Assembly (NCBI RefSeq): GCF_018916875.1
Contig: NZ_JAHLNO010000018.1
Span: 118,697-182,696 of the forward strand
Length of the DNA stretch: 64,000 bases
DNA from: Virgibacillus proomii
GTDB lineage: Bacteria; Bacillota; Bacilli; Bacillales; Amphibacillaceae
Reading direction: 5' to 3'
Of the stretch, positions 17,850 to 26,689 are shown one piece after another. Every line of letters begins with the position of its first letter. The first letter of the stretch is position 1. A program made the position numbers and the translations under genes. The notes beneath the pieces were generated by a model. The model had not been told where the DNA came from. It did not search any database and worked only from the letters and a program-made list of their open reading frames with translations.

Positions 17850-18575
17850 CTATAAATAATTCAGCTTATTTATTTTCTTTTTCATATAGACTTGATGTAT
17901 GTTCACTGCTGTAAAGCCGATGATTAATGAAATAGCGGCAGCTAACCATGGCCATTTTTGAGCTAGTATAATGGACCAGTAGACAATTCCGTGGTTGGTA
18001 AGGATATAAATAGGAAACATAAACATAAAAACGATAGAAAAATATAATAATGCTCCCACTATTCCTCCTATTTTAGTAGTAAAGAAACCTTGTTCACCGG
18101 CATCACTGATGGGGATAAGCGTTCCAGCATAAAGAGTGACAGAAAGCCACATAATTGAAAAAGTGAGATATGCCGTGACGGACAAGACTTCATTGATTGA
18201 TGAAGCATAGAATAAAATTAGAAAGCAAATTTGCCAAGGCAGGGAATAGAAAAAGTAAACGATAAATCTGCTTTTAATTAGAATATCTTGTTCAATCGGC
18301 AATTGTAGCTGCATAAGAAAAACAGGAGCAGCAATAAAGCCGCTAGATTGATTTTGAAGTTGGAAATAATTTGGTTTGGCCCAAACAAATCCTAGAAAGA
18401 AAAATGTGATAAAGAAGAAATCGTAGCCCATAACTTGGGTATTTAAATAAGCGTCTAAATTATAAATAAACAGAAAGCTTAAGAAAACAGTTAAGATTAG
18501 ACAAAGAACAAAGCCTTGCCATGAATGGCTTAACTCCAGCTTAGCAACTTGAAAAGCCTGCTTCCATTTTTGCAT
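17850..18575 (-). CDS. Membrane protein, YhcE-like ABC component
   Basis: The 241-residue protein has about six hydrophobic segments (for example GFVLCLILTVFLSFLFIYNL and WPWLAAAISLIIGFTAVNIH). It is the first gene of the GntR/ABC operon, in the position of B. subtilis yhcE. No transporter signature is evident in it, and the assignment comes mainly from gene order. ATG 18575 follows GGAGGG by 8 bp. The TTG five codons upstream would include the ribosome site as codons and is rejected. Confidence 0.8.
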   Translation of the reverse strand: MQKWKQAFQVAKLELSHSWQGFVLCLILTVFLSFLFIYNLDAYLNTQVMGYDFFFITFFFLGFVWAKPNYFQLQNQSSGFIAAPVFLMQLQLPIEQDILIKSRFIVYFFYSLPWQICFLILFYASSINEVLSVTAYLTFSIMWLSVTLYAGTLIPISDAGEQGFFTTKIGGIVGALLYFSIVFMFMFPIYILTNHGIVYWSIILAQKWPWLAAAISLIIGFTAVNIHQVYMKKKINKLNYL

Positions 18576-18601
18576 AATAAATCCCTCCAAAAACTGTTAT
18601 G

Positions 18602-18648
18602 CTGTGTATATGTATATATACAGTAATGTATTATTTATGAAATGTCAA
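18602..18648 (-). promoter_or_regulatory. Promoter and probable GntR operator of the yhc-like operon
   Basis: Read on the minus strand: -35 TTGACA (18648-18643), 17-bp spacer, -10 TACTGT (18625-18620). The downstream edge is an imperfect 22-bp dyad with CTGT and ACAG ends and alternating TATA core (18602-18623), like YtrA-family operators. A repressor bound there would cover the -10 and start point. Confidence 0.65.
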
Positions 18649-18911
18649 TAGCTTTTTAATTGAAATAATTCATAGTGCAGCATAAGACAGTCTGTTAATA
18701 AAGAGAATATAACTTTAGAGAAAGTTATATTTACGGCTAAATAAAACAAGGTCTTAAATTCAAAGAAATATATTAACAGTATTTAATACAAATTGTATTA
18801 GCTTTATATGGTGAAATATCGAGATTTTAAGATAAATAGATCATCTTTCTATGTTTTTACAGTAAAGGAATATTTGCTATGAATGAACATGAATAAGGGG
18901 AGAGTGTTAAT

Positions 18912-19329
18912 ATGTTAATGGATTTTATTCGTAAAACTAGGGTGGCAGCACGTTACTAGCATTGATTCGCATTTTATAGGGGGGATGGATGGCTTTGTTG
19001 CTGGTGGAGAATTCGATGTAACTGGCTATTGATAAGGGGGAATGACTAGTACAAGGGCGAACATTCGGCAATTTAAGGCTGGTAGAAGCATTTTTAGAAA
19101 CATAGCATTATGCTGATCTTTTTACTTTTATCATCATATGGGTAAAATTACTTGTTTGGGATGGCATTAATTTGGGGATTTTCACCAATTTCAGCCTTGT
19201 AGGAATTATGCTGATCTTTGCATACTTATTTAGTGGAGCTGTTAGTACGAATAAGCGACTGGTTTTATTAACGGTAGTTTTACTAATGCTGGAAAAATTG
19301 GATTAGATAGATGGGTTATTCCGCTTTAA
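18912..19329 (+). pseudogene. DoxX-family membrane protein, decayed
   Basis: An ATG at 18912 behind AAGGGGAGAG starts MLMDFIRKTRVAARY and stops. Later frames give GGEFDVTGY, then GIMLIFAYLFSGAVSTNKRL, then TNAGKIGLDRWVIPL with a stop at 19327-19329. These are, in order, the start, the (T)GGFDATGF-like segment, the SGA.STN membrane segment and the IGLDRW end of DoxX/DoxD-like membrane proteins. At least three frame breaks and a deletion show it is dead. The beginning ACTAGGGTGGCAGCACG looks slightly like a T-box core but is part of this gene. Confidence 0.7.
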
Positions 19330-19790
19330 AAGAGTTTTTGTGAACAAAAGAAATAAAAGTTACATAGAATTTTTAAAATTAATACTACTTCCCACCTTTA
19401 AAGTACTTTTGCGGATAACTTTAAAAGGGGGCTTGGCAAATAAATAGATTATTGTTACATACAATTTTAGCCAAACTATTTAAAAATATCGAGGTCATTT
19501 TAAGAAGAATGTTTCAGGTTGATACGAATTATTTTTAGGTACGAATCTGAGATCTCATTGTGATGATGTAAGAAAATGCAGTAACACCAAATGCTAAGCT
19601 TTTGGAATAGATGTTTGCGCGAACTTTGCTTATTTATTCCGTTAGCTTAGTATGAAATTTTTTCTGAAATTATTACAATATAGTAAAATTTTAATTTACA
19701 TGTATAAATGAAGGGTAAATAAACAGCTGTGTAAATCAAGTTTTTATGAGTCCACTGAATAGCTATGCAGAATATTAAACAGAAAACTCT
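19330..19790. other. Gene-free stretch
   Basis: I see no supported gene. The minus-strand frame at 19647-19970 starts in a mosaic-repeat module and runs through A/T-rich sequence; I do not consider it coding. Confidence 0.4.
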
Positions 19791-20038
19791 TGTTAAATAA
19801 CAGGAAGGAAATGATATCTGTTTTAATATGGCGATATTTTTTGAACGTAGCTTCGTCAATCTTCTGTAGCAAACTTCGACCTTCTTCCTACGATAAGTTA
19901 ACATTGGCTCTAATCTAAAGGAAGACCGGGCTTGCTGTAAAGCGTCGGCATACCCCTGTTTTAGAGGCATGTTTTTTTTATCACGTCAGAGGGTCTCCAG
20001 TTTGTACGTCACAAACCGAGCGCTTCTAGCTTTTGTTC
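19790..20038. repeat. Mosaic intergenic repeat
   Basis: The modules in order are GATATCTGTTTTAATATGG, TAGCTTCGTCAATC, CTTCTTCCTACGATAAG, AACATTGGCTC-AATCTAAAGG, GTCGGCATACCCCTGTTTTA, and CTCCAGTTTGTACG..CTTCTAGCTTTTGTTC. The same order recurs at about 26.7-26.9 and 35.8-36.2 kb. A copy of the ~91-bp element follows directly. Confidence 0.65.
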
Positions 20039-20131
20039 TACTATAGGAAAGTATAAAACTTTATGGTTTATAGTATAAGAAAAACGATAGCTTTCGCCAT
20101 AAAGACTTGGCGACAGGCCAAGTTTTTCTAA
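20039..20131 (+). repeat. ~91-bp element, copy C
   Basis: This copy has TCGCCA/TGGCGA pairing and the terminal stem ACTTGGC-gacag-GCCAAGT plus TTTTTCTAA. Its right end lies 2 bp from the stop codon of the minus-strand PH-domain gene remnant, so it forms that gene's 3' flank. Confidence 0.85.
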
Positions 20132-20133
20132 TC

Positions 20134-20334
20134 TTATCCGCAAATATAATTAGCTAAAACTGCCTGAACTTTATATATGTTTAATTGTTTGTTGAAGGTC
20201 TTTTCAATTGGTTCGGAACTTCCAGAAACCCACAACTTTAACTCTGCATTTGATAATAAATCAGACACTTCTTGCTCTGCTTTTTTGGCATTCATCTCGG
20301 AAGCATTTCCCATCAATCCATCAAATAAGCCCAT
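20134..20334 (-). pseudogene. PH-domain protein with in-frame internal deletion
   Basis: The start MGLFDGLMGNASEMNAKKAE and the end AELKLWVSGSSEPIEKTFN..IYKVQAVLANYIC match the two ends of a common ~125-residue Bacillaceae bacterial-PH-domain protein. Here the protein has only 66 residues, because about 60 residues of the domain core are missing exactly in frame between VSDLL and SNAELK. The reading frame and ribosome site (GGGAGAG) are intact, so a short protein may be made, but the beta-barrel cannot form. The ~91-bp element abuts its stop codon. Confidence 0.65.
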
Positions 20335-20539
20335 TAAAATCTCTCCCTTCTACTATATTCTTATTATACGCTATTGGAAACTTTCTGCGAAGTCGTCCGA
20401 TGTTTAATTCACTGAAGTAATGTAGAGACTGGTAATAAATGTTTTTGAAAAAAGAAGGTGTAACAAGACCGGCAAAACTTGTAACATTGGTCAAGTATTA
20501 TAAACAACTATTAAGATGCTGGGAAGGAATACTTGAACT

Positions 20540-20760
20540 TTCTAATCCTTTTTATCCCGGATATAAGGTGTCATAAGACTTCTGCTCAAGAAATAAGTCT
20601 AAATGGGAGATAAAGGCACCTAAATGCCCGATTTGTTCGGGGGCAGGATGAAATAGCTTCAGTAGGAATATACTGCGATTTTTCAAAGACAAGGAAAGCT
20701 TCGACAGATACATCATGAGTTTTCAGGTGTATCGCGATTTAAGTCTTTGATCTACTCTTT
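20540..20760. repeat. Mosaic intergenic repeat
   Basis: TTTATCCCGGATATAAGGTG, GTCTAAATGGGAGA..AAGGCACCTAAATGCCCGAT and about two degenerate 60-bp ACATC-type units. No gene is visible between 20335 and 20836. Confidence 0.6.
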
Positions 20761-20836
20761 TCTAGCGAAGAAAGCCCTAGTGAATGGAAGTTTTACCTTA
20801 CCTTCTTTTAAAAAACGATTGAAAGGAGCAAAAACG

Positions 20837-21451
20837 ATGAGGCTAAAACAGGTACGTTTATTTCTTGCGGTAACTTTCCTTGTCCTATTGAGCTTGGCAG
20901 CTTGTAATGTAGATAATGACGAGCAACATCGAGATGATGGACATAAAAAGAACGAAGAAACAAGGAAAGCAGAGGAAACAACAGCTACAATAGATGAAGC
21001 AGCAAAAGAGGTGTTTGTTTCTCTAAAAAATCAGAGTCAACAGATAGTAGCGACTGCAACATTAACGGAAAATAACGATGGTGTTCAAATTAAACTGAAG
21101 GGAGAAAAATTACCCCCAGGGAAACACGGATTTCATATTCATGAGACAGGTTCTTGCGAAGCACCTGATTTTTCTTCGGCAGGTGGACACTATAACCCTA
21201 ATCATGCGAAACATGGAAAGAAAATATCAGGAGGGCCCCATGCTGGAGACCTTCCCAATATTGAAGTGAATCAAGATGGAACAGTACAAACCGAAGTAAT
21301 TGCAAACTTGGTGACGTTGGAACAGGGAGAAAGCCATTCGCTGTTTAAAAAGGGCGGGACAGCGTTAGTTATCCATGCGAAAGAAGATGATTATAAGTCC
21401 CAACCTGCAGGTAATGCGGGGGAGCGAATTGCTTGTGGAGAGATTGAATAA
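20837..21451 (+). CDS. sodC: Lipoprotein Cu/Zn superoxide dismutase (SodC/YojM-like)
   Basis: The enzyme converts superoxide to oxygen and peroxide at the outer face of the membrane. A lipoprotein signal ends with LSLAAC (C23), and a charged linker follows. The SodC beta-barrel starts near residue 55. All four copper histidines appear present (GFHIHE two, GGHYNP one, VIHAKEDD one), unlike B. subtilis YojM, which I recall as lacking some. Zinc-type residues NHAKHG and GPHAGDLP are kept, as are the disulfide cysteines (GSCEAP, IACGEI). ATG 20837 follows GAAAGGAG. A terminator follows at 21498-21528. Confidence 0.92.
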   Translation: MRLKQVRLFLAVTFLVLLSLAACNVDNDEQHRDDGHKKNEETRKAEETTATIDEAAKEVFVSLKNQSQQIVATATLTENNDGVQIKLKGEKLPPGKHGFHIHETGSCEAPDFSSAGGHYNPNHAKHGKKISGGPHAGDLPNIEVNQDGTVQTEVIANLVTLEQGESHSLFKKGGTALVIHAKEDDYKSQPAGNAGERIACGEIE

Positions 21452-21497
21452 AGAGCATGGTTACTGTACAGCTTTACACTATGTAAAATTCACACCA

Positions 21498-21528
21498 TAA
21501 AGCGAGTCGAATGCACGGCTCGCTTTAT
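21498..21528 (+). terminator. Terminator after sodC
   Basis: ATAAAGCGAGtCG pairs with CGgCTCGCTTTAT and is followed by TAATTTTTA. The following 21529-21817 holds no gene that I can support. Confidence 0.7.
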
Positions 21529-21817
21529 TAATTTTTACGGTATATGGTTTACATGTTTGTACTGAAAATCGCTAATGTTTTTGTATTCCTCTTTTATAAG
21601 ACAGGTAAACGAATGAAAATTGGTAACAATTCTTCAAAAACACGGTTAAAAATGACACACTATTTACATCCTACCCTCTTTTCATTTTAGTCAAGAGAAA
21701 AATTCAAGTATTCTAACCCTGAAAAGCTGGGAAGGTCTCATGCTATCCGTGATTAAGTTATGGATCAATTGTGAGGTCAACCATAAAAACCAAATTGCTG
21801 TACAGAAAAATACCTGA

Positions 21818-22726
21818 TTAAGATTGCGTATTATTATTTACGACTGCGTGACCACCAAACTCATTTCGTAATGCTGCCACAATCTTACCAGTAAATGTAT
21901 CTTCTTCTAGCGAACGATAACGCATCATGAGTGATAAAGCAATGACTGGTGCAGCGACTTGGTAGTCTAAAGCCGTTTCGACCGTCCATTTTCCTTCGCC
22001 AGAAGAATGCATAATTCCGCGAATGTTGTCCAACTTAGCATCTTTTCTAAAAGCCTGTACCATCAATTCCATAAGCCATGAACGAATCACAGAGCCATTA
22101 TTAAATACAGTTGCTACCTGTTCATAATCATAATCGAATTCACTTTTATGGAGAATATCAAAACCTTCAGCGATTGCTTGCATCATTCCATATTCAATAC
22201 CATTATGAATCATCTTTAAAAAATGACCACTGCCTGATTTTCCAGTATATAAATAGCCACTTTTCACAGCGATATCTTTAAAAAGCGGCTCGATCTCTTT
22301 AAATTTAGCTTCATCTCCACCAATCATTGTACAAACCCCATGGCGAGCACCATCGATGCCACCGCTTGTACCACAATCAAAAAAGTATATGCCTCTATTA
22401 GCTAAAAATTCATTTCGTTTTATCGTGTCTTTATAATTTGAATTACCTCCGTCGATAATAATATCTTCTTTATCGAGGAGAGGTGCAATTTCCTGAATGA
22501 CTCGTTCTGTGATATCACCTGCGGGAACCATTAACCAAATAATACGGGGAGCTGGCATACTTTTCACTAATGTTTTAATCGAAGTGTGGAACTGAAAGTT
22601 GTCATGTGTTATTCCTTCTGCCTGTTTTCCGATTTTGTCAAAGCCACGTACATTATGATGATGATCTAGTAAGTTTAGCGCTAAATGATAGCCCATCTTT
22701 CCAAGTCCGATAATACCGATTTCCAT
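21818..22726 (-). CDS. gnd: 6-phosphogluconate dehydrogenase, short (YqeC-like) type
   Basis: The enzyme oxidatively decarboxylates 6-phosphogluconate to ribulose 5-phosphate. Its 302 residues match the short, typically NAD-preferring family rather than the 470-residue form. Visible are the Rossmann loop GIIGLGKMGYHLALNLL, DGGNSNYKDT, the substrate loop CGTSGGIDGARHG and the catalytic lysine region SGHFLKMIHNGIEYG. ATG 22726 sits 6-8 nt after GAGGTG; the GTG nine bases upstream is inside the ribosome site. A promoter is visible upstream. A divergent RpiR regulator 560 bp away may control it. Confidence 0.92.
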   Translation of the reverse strand: MEIGIIGLGKMGYHLALNLLDHHHNVRGFDKIGKQAEGITHDNFQFHTSIKTLVKSMPAPRIIWLMVPAGDITERVIQEIAPLLDKEDIIIDGGNSNYKDTIKRNEFLANRGIYFFDCGTSGGIDGARHGVCTMIGGDEAKFKEIEPLFKDIAVKSGYLYTGKSGSGHFLKMIHNGIEYGMMQAIAEGFDILHKSEFDYDYEQVATVFNNGSVIRSWLMELMVQAFRKDAKLDNIRGIMHSSGEGKWTVETALDYQVAAPVIALSLMMRYRSLEEDTFTGKIVAALRNEFGGHAVVNNNTQS

Positions 22727-22762
22727 TATTTTCACCTCATGTTTTATTTACAATCCATATTC

Positions 22763-22790
22763 ATTATATCAAATATTTTTCCATTTTCAA
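22763..22790 (-). promoter_or_regulatory. Sigma-A promoter of the gnd-like gene
   Basis: Read on the minus strand: -35 TTGAAA (22790-22785), 16-bp spacer, -10 TATAAT (22768-22763). A divergent TATAAT at 22817-22822 has no good -35 and is less certain. Confidence 0.65.
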
Positions 22791-22929
22791 TTTATATAAA
22801 AGAAATTTTTTTCGTGTATAATAGAATGAAGATGATATAGATTCATTCTATTCTTTAAACAATTAGATTTAAGTGTTTAGAGTGGAAAAATACGATTCAT
22901 TATATTTGAAAGGTAAGAGATGACATAGG

Positions 22930-23270
22930 AATATTTTTCTGTTTAATCCTATCCAAGATGCTATAAGACTTTCACTTCAAGAGTTATAGAGAATACGCAG
23001 AAGCCTAAACGGGGGAGATTGGTATCCAAATACCCAATTCGTACGGGCAACAGGATAAGAAAAGCTCCTTGAATTAGACATCGCACAGCAGAAAAAGTGC
23101 TTTTCTATTTTAAGGATGGAGAGGCTCAGTAAGCACATACCGCATGTAAGAAAAGCAGTTTTATTTTTCAAGGAAAGCTTTGGTAGTAATCTATCGAAGG
23201 GCTTCCGAGATTATGGCCTTTGTACTACTTCAAGGAGAAAAGCGCTCCTTGAATGAAGTTTCACTCTATT
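22930..23270. repeat. Mosaic intergenic repeat
   Basis: Degenerate copies of the modules GTAAGACT-like start, AAGCCTAAACGGGGGAGA, CCAATTCGTACGGG and two diverged 60-bp units (GACATCGCACAGCAGAAAAAG and a later one), ending GCGCTCCTTGAATGAAGTTTC. No gene is visible between 22727 and 23289. Confidence 0.6.
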
Positions 23271-23289
23271 AAAAAAGGAGTAAGTTAAT

Positions 23290-24144
23290 ATGGAACAAGA
23301 AACTCAACACGGCTTAGCACGTATCCGCAGTAATTACAGCAGGCTTAGCGAGAAAGAAAAAAAGATAGCCGATTATATCTTACAGCATCCGAAAGAAATT
23401 ATTCATTATACGATTAATCAGCTTGCTGATAACTTAGAAGTTGCGGAGTCAACGATTTTTCGCTTTTGTCAGCGAATTGGCTTTAAAGGATACCAAGCTT
23501 TAAAGATTGCGCTGGCTGCAGAGATTGTTACACCAATCGCCGATATACATGAAGATATACAAGCTGGCGATGATGTGGTTACAGTTGGAGAAAAAGTATT
23601 TCGTTCAAATATCAAAACATTAGAGGATACATTGAAAATTATCGATGAAGAGGCTCTGAAAACAGCAGTTCAAGCACTTGTTCGAGCAGAAAAAGTGGAG
23701 TTTTTTGGGATCGGTGGATCGGCAATTGTTTCCCTTGATGCGTATCACAAATTTATTCGTAGCGGGATAAATGTGTATTCCAATTTTGATGCTCATATGC
23801 AATTAATGTCAGCTTCACAATTAGGAAAACAGGATGTTGCTGTAATTATCTCTCACTCCGGTTCTACAAAGGATATGATTGATTTGCTTCAAATATTAAA
23901 GGAGAAACAGGTGACGACAATCGCGATCACAAATTTTGCCAAATCTCCTTTGACAAAGAATGCCGATATTTTACTATATACAGTTGCAGAGGAAACTGAA
24001 TTTCGTTCAGAAGCGTTATCCTCAAGGCTAGCTGAGCTTAGTCTAATTGATGTATTGTATACGAATGTAATGCTTGAAAAAGGAGAGTCGGCTCAAGAAG
24101 CATTACAATATATGCGAAAAGCGATAGCTCTAAAACGGCTATAA
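23290..24144 (+). CDS. RpiR-family transcriptional regulator with SIS domain
   Basis: The 284-residue protein has an N-terminal helix-turn-helix (LSEKEKKIADYILQHPKEI, then LADNLEVAESTIFRFCQRIG) and a C-terminal SIS sugar-phosphate binding domain (FGIGGSAIVSLDAYHKF, then VIISHSGSTKDMIDLL). RpiR proteins sense sugar phosphates. With a 6-phosphogluconate dehydrogenase gene divergent to it, a gluconate/pentose phosphate signal is plausible but is inference. ATG 23290 follows AAAAAAGGAG. Confidence 0.93.
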   Translation: MEQETQHGLARIRSNYSRLSEKEKKIADYILQHPKEIIHYTINQLADNLEVAESTIFRFCQRIGFKGYQALKIALAAEIVTPIADIHEDIQAGDDVVTVGEKVFRSNIKTLEDTLKIIDEEALKTAVQALVRAEKVEFFGIGGSAIVSLDAYHKFIRSGINVYSNFDAHMQLMSASQLGKQDVAVIISHSGSTKDMIDLLQILKEKQVTTIAITNFAKSPLTKNADILLYTVAEETEFRSEALSSRLAELSLIDVLYTNVMLEKGESAQEALQYMRKAIALKRL

Positions 24145-24266
24145 AGAAGCAGTATAGTGAAATTTCCATTAAAAATAATTGAGTAGAATAAACTTGACAA
24201 CTAGTAAAATAGTAAGTGGGAAAATAGTTATTATACCGGGTAATTCGTAAATACAAAGGGAGGTGG

Positions 24267-24897
24267 GTGAAAGCAATTTTGTTTGATTTTGATTGATGGA
24301 ACATTAGCAGATACGTTGCCAAACTGCTAGCATGCATTTCAAGAAGTTTTTTAAGAACTATGATACGAAAACGCTCAATGATAATATGTTTGGTCCTTCT
24401 GAATTAGATATCATTAAAGAAAATTTAAACAGTAAAGATTTGGATGACGCTATTGAGTATTTCTATGAACAGTATATGAAGCATCATGCGGAGTTAGTTG
24501 ATCATTATCAGGAGATAGATGACATGCTCTTCTTTTTAAAAAACGCTGGGATGACGCTAGGGATTGTTACGGAGAAAGCGAGAAGAAGTCTAGATATATC
24601 TCTACAGGTGTTGCGAATGTAAAATTTACTTTGATGAGATCATTACAGGAGACGGTGTGGAGCAACCTTAGCCCCATCCTGAAGGCATTTATAAAGATTA
24701 ACAAAAATAAAAATAAGTAATAATGAAGCAATGTTTATCGGGGGACAGTGATGCTGATATTCAAGCAGGACTAGAAGCGAATGTTCATACGATTGGGGTA
24801 AAATGGTTTTACCGTACAAACTTTAACATTCTCGAAGCAGCCTGATGCGTATTTTGATCGTATTATTGAGTTTGTCAATTATGTGAAAAGCAAATAG
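24267..24897 (+). pseudogene. HAD-superfamily phosphatase, decayed
   Basis: GTG 24267 behind GGGAGG opens VKAILFDFD, then hits TGA where the HAD motif DFDGTLADT should continue; another frame gives GTLADTLP. An open middle (24332-24622) carries NNM-type cap sequence and the motif II/III region LGIVTEKARRSLDIS. A later frame has FIGDSDADIQAGLEANVHTIGVKW, the motif IV/V block, and the end PDAYFDRIIEFVNYVKSK stops at 24895-24897. Several frameshifts show a dead phosphoglycolate-phosphatase-like gene. The frame at 24332-24622 is only one of its pieces. Confidence 0.8.
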
Positions 24898-24920
24898 ATA
24901 AGTAATTAGGATTCATTACG

Positions 24921-24950
24921 CTGCTGTATTGGGAATACAGCAGTGTTTTA
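24921..24950 (+). terminator. Terminator after the HAD pseudogene
   Basis: CTGCTGTATT-ggg-AATACAGCAG followed by TGTTTTA. It outlives the gene it served. No gene is seen from 24951 to the MFS gene at 25469. Confidence 0.7.
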
Positions 24951-25135
24951 TGTTTATAAAATGGTTGTTAGTCGGAAGGAAAATAAACATTTTTAATGGA
25001 AGAGCTACTTACTATATTTGGTAAAAATTTATCGTAAGAGGGTGTGAAATTCTTGTGGTAAATATGGGTTGATTTGGCATCTTTTACCGTAGGATTGGTC
25101 AAGAAATAGGCTACTCAGAGACCTGACTCTGGCTA

Positions 25136-25227
25136 ACTATAGGAAAGTATAAAACTTTATGGTTTATAGTATAAGAAAAACGATAGCTTTCGCCGTAAAG
25201 ACTTGGCGATAAGCCAAGTTTTTCTAA
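25136..25227 (+). repeat. ~91-bp element, copy D
   Basis: Complete copy with TCGCC/GGCGA pairing (G after it rather than A) and the terminal stem ACTTGGC-gataa-GCCAAGT plus TTTTTCTAA. A second copy lies only 134 bp downstream in the same orientation. Confidence 0.85.
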
Positions 25228-25361
25228 TCAGAATTAGCTCATTTAAAGAAATAAATGAAAGGAGCAGTTAACTCGTAGGGTGGATGGAATAATTGCTTTC
25301 TCCCTCCATTACTGTATAATATATTTCGAGTGTCGAATCAAAGTGCTGAACCATTTTTTAT

Positions 25362-25452
25362 ACTATAGGAAAGTATAACTTTATGCTTTATAGTATAAGA
25401 AAAACGATAGCTTTCGCCATAAAGACTTGGCGACAAGCAAAAATTTTTCTAA
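25362..25452 (+). repeat. ~91-bp element, copy E, in the leader of the MFS gene
   Basis: The copy has a 3-nt deletion near its left end and a damaged terminal stem (ACTTGGC opposite GCAAAAAT), so the terminator-like hairpin is lost. Its right end TTTTTCTAA runs straight into the AAAGGAGG of the MFS gene, so it forms that gene's 5' leader. Confidence 0.85.
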
Positions 25453-25468
25453 TAAAGGAGGGCGATTA

Positions 25469-26650
25469 ATGGATGCACAATCTGCAATGATTGATAAAAA
25501 AGCTGAGAAAATTTGGACACGGGACTTTGTTTTTATTTGTTTAGCTAATTTCTTTATTTTTTTAGGCTTCCAAATGACTTTACCGACCTTGCCATTATTT
25601 GTTAAGGAGTTGGGAGGAAGCGATCAATTAATTGGTGTTATTGTTGGAATATTCACATTTTCTGCACTGATCATGCGCCCATATGCTGGATATGCTTTAG
25701 AAACGAAAGGAAGACGCTTTGTCTATATGCTCGGTTTGCTAATCTTTGTTTTATCTGTTGGCTCATTTGCTGTCGTTTCTACTATTTTCTTCTTACTTGT
25801 ATTACGAATTATTCAAGGTATTGGTTGGGGATTTTCAACGACAGCAACAGGTACGATTGCAACGGATTTAATCCCGCCTTCACGTCGTGGAGAGGGAATG
25901 GGCTATTTTGGGCTCGCAGGTAATATTGCACTGGCAATTGGGCCTTCGCTAGGTTTAACGTTAGTAGATGTAATGAGCTTTTCCCACTTTTTTCTCATCT
26001 GTGCTGCTGGTGGAATAGTAGCATTTATTTTATCTAGTAAAATTAAATATAAGAAAGTAGAAGAATCACCGCATAAGACAGTAGCTTTAAAGTTTGATAT
26101 TTTCGAAAAGACTGCTATACAGCCATCGCTATTATTATTTTTTATTACGTTTACTTTTGGAGGGATTGCTACATTTTTGCCGCTTCATGCTGCAGAGAAA
26201 AGTATTGCAGGTATAGAAGGGTATTTTTTTATGTATGCTCTATTTCTGATGGTTTCTCGAACCTTTGCAGGAAAAATATATGATCAAAAAGGTCATTTAT
26301 ATGTTTTCTTACCTGGAACGATACTTATTTTTATTGCGATGCTGTTGCTGGCTTGGCTCCCAAGTACTGTTATTTTGTTAGTGGCAGCTGCTATGTATGG
26401 ACTTGGCTTTGGAACCATTCAGCCGGCGTTACAAGCTTGGGCGGTTGAGAAGGCACCGGGAAACAGAAAAGGGATGGCAAATGCTACCTTTTTTTCCTTT
26501 TTTGATTTAGGTGTTGGACTTGGGGCAATTATATTTGGGCAGATTGCTTTTCTATTTAATTATGCGGTGATTTATGTAACTGCAGCAGGTGCTGTACTTG
26601 TTTCTATTGGACTCTACCTCTATTTAGTGTTTCTCGCTGTGCGTAAGTAG
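25469..26650 (+). CDS. MFS transporter
   Basis: The 393-residue protein has twelve hydrophobic segments, with the MFS loop motif MRPYAGYALETKGRRFVY between segments 2 and 3 and the segment-5 motif GEGMGYFGLAGNIALAIGPSLG typical of drug-type exporters. The substrate cannot be inferred. ATG 25469 follows AAAGGAGGGCGATTA; a TTG at 25427 lies within the repeat copy and is rejected. The gene's leader is repeat copy E, whose terminator stem is broken, which would favour expression. Confidence 0.9.
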   Translation: MDAQSAMIDKKAEKIWTRDFVFICLANFFIFLGFQMTLPTLPLFVKELGGSDQLIGVIVGIFTFSALIMRPYAGYALETKGRRFVYMLGLLIFVLSVGSFAVVSTIFFLLVLRIIQGIGWGFSTTATGTIATDLIPPSRRGEGMGYFGLAGNIALAIGPSLGLTLVDVMSFSHFFLICAAGGIVAFILSSKIKYKKVEESPHKTVALKFDIFEKTAIQPSLLLFFITFTFGGIATFLPLHAAEKSIAGIEGYFFMYALFLMVSRTFAGKIYDQKGHLYVFLPGTILIFIAMLLLAWLPSTVILLVAAAMYGLGFGTIQPALQAWAVEKAPGNRKGMANATFFSFFDLGVGLGAIIFGQIAFLFNYAVIYVTAAGAVLVSIGLYLYLVFLAVRK

Positions 26651-26689
26651 ATTTGATTAAACTTTCTACTGGTTTCATTACTAATGCAG

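Noticed and set aside
18930..18960. T-box riboswitch core (GGGTGG-like)
   Set aside because: The sequence encodes the N-terminus of the DoxX pseudogene, and no specifier stem or downstream synthetase/transport gene exists.
19647..19970. 107-aa minus-strand protein
   Set aside because: Its first third is a mosaic-repeat module and the rest A/T-rich; it has no ribosome site.
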